Source of the DNA: DASWRT01 sp036403035
GTDB taxonomy: Bacteria > Pseudomonadota > Alphaproteobacteria > ATCC43930 > CGMCC-115725
Reading direction: 5' to 3'
Assembly: GCA_036403035.1 (NCBI GenBank)
Contig: DASWRT010000307.1
Coordinates: forward strand, 1 to 7,178
DNA: 7,178 bases
The notes below the pieces were generated by a model, which was not told where the DNA came from, did not search any database, and saw nothing but the letters and a program-made list of their open reading frames with translations. The position numbers were made by a program, and so were the translations under genes. Positions 6,075 through 7,178 of the stretch are shown piece after piece (positions within the stretch are counted from its first letter, which is position 1; every line of letters starts with the position of its first letter).

Positions 6075-6529
6075 TGGAGCGCGTCCCGCCGTTCCGGCGG
6101 CGCGAGGCGGATCGTCTCCAGCGAGAGGCTGCGCGTCGTACCGCCCTGGTCCCAGGAGACCGTCACCGCGACGCGGAACGGTTGGGGCAGGCCGGCGTCC
6201 GTGTCCGCGCCGATGCTTCCGGTATCGCCGAACGCGCCGCTCAATCCGGCGTCGGTGCGCGCCACGTCGATCTGCCAGCGCACCCGGTCGCCGCCGTTGT
6301 TCGCCGTGCCGCCGCTGCGCCCGTCCGTTAGCGGCTCGGTTACGCCGACCGCGGCGATCTTCGCCTCGGCCAGCGCCAGCATCGTCTCGACCGACGCGGC
6401 CTTGCTGCCGCCGAGGAGGCCGGCGCGCAGCGCATCGGCGAGCGCCGCGAGCACGAGGCCGAGCACCGCCAGCGCGACGACCACCTCCAGCAGCGAGAAG
6501 CCGCGTTCGCGCGGGTCCCTCCGGCTCAC
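6071..6529 (-). CDS. gspI: T2SS minor pseudopilin GspI
   Basis: GspI is a minor pseudopilin that initiates the tip complex with GspJ and GspK. From the GTG at 6529 it has 152 residues. The leader MSRRDPRERG ends at the cleavage site G10/F11, followed by FSLLEVVVALAVLGLVLAAL with Glu at mature position 5 (E15). Downstream, VETMLALAEAKIAAVG (47-62) is the typical long-helix end, and RVRWQIDVA and FRVAVTVSWDQGG are the C-terminal strands. A Gly/Asn/Asp-rich stretch (about 66-82 and 93-113) is probably loops. The start is uncertain: the GTG has only a weak adjacent CCAGG. The same frame is open upstream through the neighbouring palindrome to an ATG at 6709, which overlaps the end of gspH and would add 60 residues to the leader. 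The mature protein would be identical either way. Confidence 0.88.
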   Translation of the reverse strand: MSRRDPRERGFSLLEVVVALAVLGLVLAALADALRAGLLGGSKAASVETMLALAEAKIAAVGVTEPLTDGRSGGTANNGGDRVRWQIDVARTDAGLSGAFGDTGSIGADTDAGLPQPFRVAVTVSWDQGGTTRSLSLETIRLAPPERRDALQ

Positions 6530-6553
6530 CCTGGTGCGGAGTGCGTGCGGTCC

Positions 6554-6648
6554 CCCCCACCCCAACCCTCCCCCGCAAGGGGGGAGGGAGCAGGACGGAG
6601 CGCGGCATCTTCCCCCTCCCCCCTTGCGGGGGAGGGGCGGGGTGGGGG
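6554..6648. repeat. Nested C/G-rich palindrome in the gspH-gspI gap
   Basis: Left arm 6554-6588 and right arm 6614-6648 are 35 bp each and match as inverted repeats at 33 of 35 positions, with a 25-bp spacer. Each arm also holds its own palindrome, CCCTCCCCC-GCAA-GGGGGGAGGG or its complement. In the gsp transcript one arm would read with a GCAA (GNRA-type) loop and the other with a UUGC loop, so the RNA could form two small hairpins or one long stem. C-rich palindromes with a GCAA centre are common dispersed repeats in alphaproteobacterial genomes. It sits in a 169-bp gap while neighbouring junctions overlap, which suggests it was inserted. Confidence 0.85.
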
Positions 6649-6650
6649 AA

Positions 6651-6667
6651 CCCGGCGTAATGCCGGG
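6651..6667 (-). other. Small stem-loop next to the C/G palindrome
   Basis: CCCGGC and GCCGGG form a perfect 6-bp stem around the loop GTAAT. It lies 2 bp beyond the large palindrome and 31 bp downstream of the gspH stop codon on the gsp transcript. No U-tract follows, so it is unlikely to be a full terminator. With the palindrome it could slow 3' decay or reduce read-through from gspH into gspI. It may be part of the same repeat element. Confidence 0.45.
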
Positions 6668-6698
6668 CTGCCCGTCCCGAACCGGATCGCAAACCGTG

Positions 6699-7178
6699 CT
6701 ACGGGACATCGGCGACCTGCCCGGTCGTGCCGTCGATCGGCAGCTCGCGGCGTCCGTGCCGGTTGCTGAGCACGATGCTGCCGCCGGACGAGCCGCCGCT
6801 CGGGAAGAAGGCGATGGCGGTCGCGGTGACGCCGCCGACGATCCGCACGGCGATGTCGCGGCCCGCCGCGAACGGCCGCATCGCGTCGCCTTCGATGCCG
6901 TAGGCGGGGGCCGTCGGATCGACCGCGAACCGCACCTCGCGGTTCTCGACCACCGCGGTCGTCCGCGCCGTCCGCAGCGCCGCCCGCACTTCCGACTCGG
7001 CGGCGCGCAGGTCGGCATCCTCCTTGCCGACCAGAAAATGCGGCAGCGCGACCGCCGCCACCAGCGCGAGGATCGCCAGCACGACGACGAGTTCGAGCAG
7101 CGTGAACCCGGCTTGGCGGTAATGCGGATATTTGAATTGGGGATCGGGGGGATGGTTGGGGATCGCGGGGATAGGGAA
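6699..7178 (-). CDS. gspH: T2SS minor pseudopilin GspH (5' end outside window)
   Basis: The prepilin signature RQAG/FTLLELVVVLAILALVAAVALP places the cleavage site between the codons at 7107-7109 (G) and 7104-7106 (F), with Glu at mature position 5. The mature protein has 135 residues: the helix continues through DADLRAAESEVRAALRTART, followed by strands VENREVRFAVDP and IAVRIVGG. Next comes the characteristic GspH block IAFFPSGGSSGGSIVLSN, and the protein ends at TAG 6699-6701. GspH links the pseudopilus tip to the shaft. Upstream of the cleavage site, 24 codons stay open to the window edge with no ATG, GTG or TTG, so the true start lies beyond 7178 or is non-canonical. That leader (FPIPAIPNHPPDPQFKYPHY plus RQAG) is encoded largely by a dispersed repeat. 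A GTG at 7082 is internal to the membrane helix and cannot be the start. gspG would be expected next upstream. Confidence 0.87.
   Translation of the reverse strand, partial: FPIPAIPNHPPDPQFKYPHYRQAGFTLLELVVVLAILALVAAVALPHFLVGKEDADLRAAESEVRAALRTARTTAVVENREVRFAVDPTAPAYGIEGDAMRPFAAGRDIAVRIVGGVTATAIAFFPSGGSSGGSIVLSNRHGRRELPIDGTTGQVADVP
7124..7178 (-). repeat. GATCCCC-rich dispersed repeat, copy 2, overlapping the gspH leader
   Basis: The reverse complement of this 55-bp stretch matches 2089-2142 at 47 of 55 aligned positions. Core shared units are CGATCCCCAA, CCCCGATCCCC and ATTCAAAT. It runs to the window edge, so its full length is unknown. It is in inverse orientation to copy 1, and the two bracket the gsp block. 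It overlaps the open leader region of gspH in frame. Confidence 0.85.

Noticed and set aside
6545..6670. Insertion sequence between gspH and gspI
   Set aside because: There is no transposase gene and the element is only about 115 bp; a non-coding REP-like palindrome fits better.
2204..7178. A type IV pilus or novel secretion cluster instead of T2SS
   Set aside because: The order H-I-J-K-L-M-N, the GspK motif KIDLNEAP, the missing Glu5 in GspK and the GspH FFPSGGSSGG block all match the T2SS layout.

Overview
The window is GC-rich (roughly 70% by eye) and reads as chromosomal DNA of a proteobacterium, most likely an alphaproteobacterium. The clues are a GspL with a PilN-type C-terminal half, a b-type GspM, a very short GspN/GspC-like last gene, and short dispersed C-rich palindromes of the kind common in alphaproteobacterial genomes. 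This placement is inference; no rRNA or other taxonomic marker is present.

Left part, + strand: the window opens inside the 3' part of a gene for an LVIVD-repeat beta-propeller protein (to 1250). After a 185-bp gap comes a small cupin protein (1436-1813). A 390-bp gene-free stretch (1814-2203) follows. It holds a GC hairpin just after the cupin gene, a 24-bp inverted repeat with a 76-bp spacer, and one copy of a GATCCCC-rich dispersed repeat.

Right part, - strand, convergent with the cupin gene: seven consecutive type II secretion (T2SS) genes run from right to left as gspH (5' end outside the window), gspI, gspJ, gspK, gspL, gspM and a gspN/gspC-like gene. H, I, J and K are the minor pseudopilins that make the tip complex of the pseudopilus. 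L and M are the inner-membrane assembly platform. The last product is a bitopic protein with a homology-region-like domain. gspC/D/E/F/G and the prepilin peptidase gspO are not in the window; some probably lie beyond 7178.

Four gene junctions (I/J, J/K, L/M, M/N) are 4-nt stop/start overlaps, showing tight translational coupling. Two junctions differ. K/L has a 79-bp, locally AT-rich gap with a plausible sigma70 promoter. H/I has a 169-bp gap filled by a nested C/G palindrome. The gsp block therefore looks like a GHIJK unit followed by an LMN unit that may also be transcribed separately.

I see no unknown multi-gene system. The unusual part is the repeats. A GATCCCC-rich repeat occurs once after gspN and once, inverted, at the 5' end of gspH, where it is in frame with the prepilin leader and leaves no normal start codon inside the window. 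The H/I palindrome is likewise open in the gspI frame, with an in-frame ATG overlapping the end of gspH. Because prepilin leaders are cleaved off, these leaders may tolerate repeat insertions.
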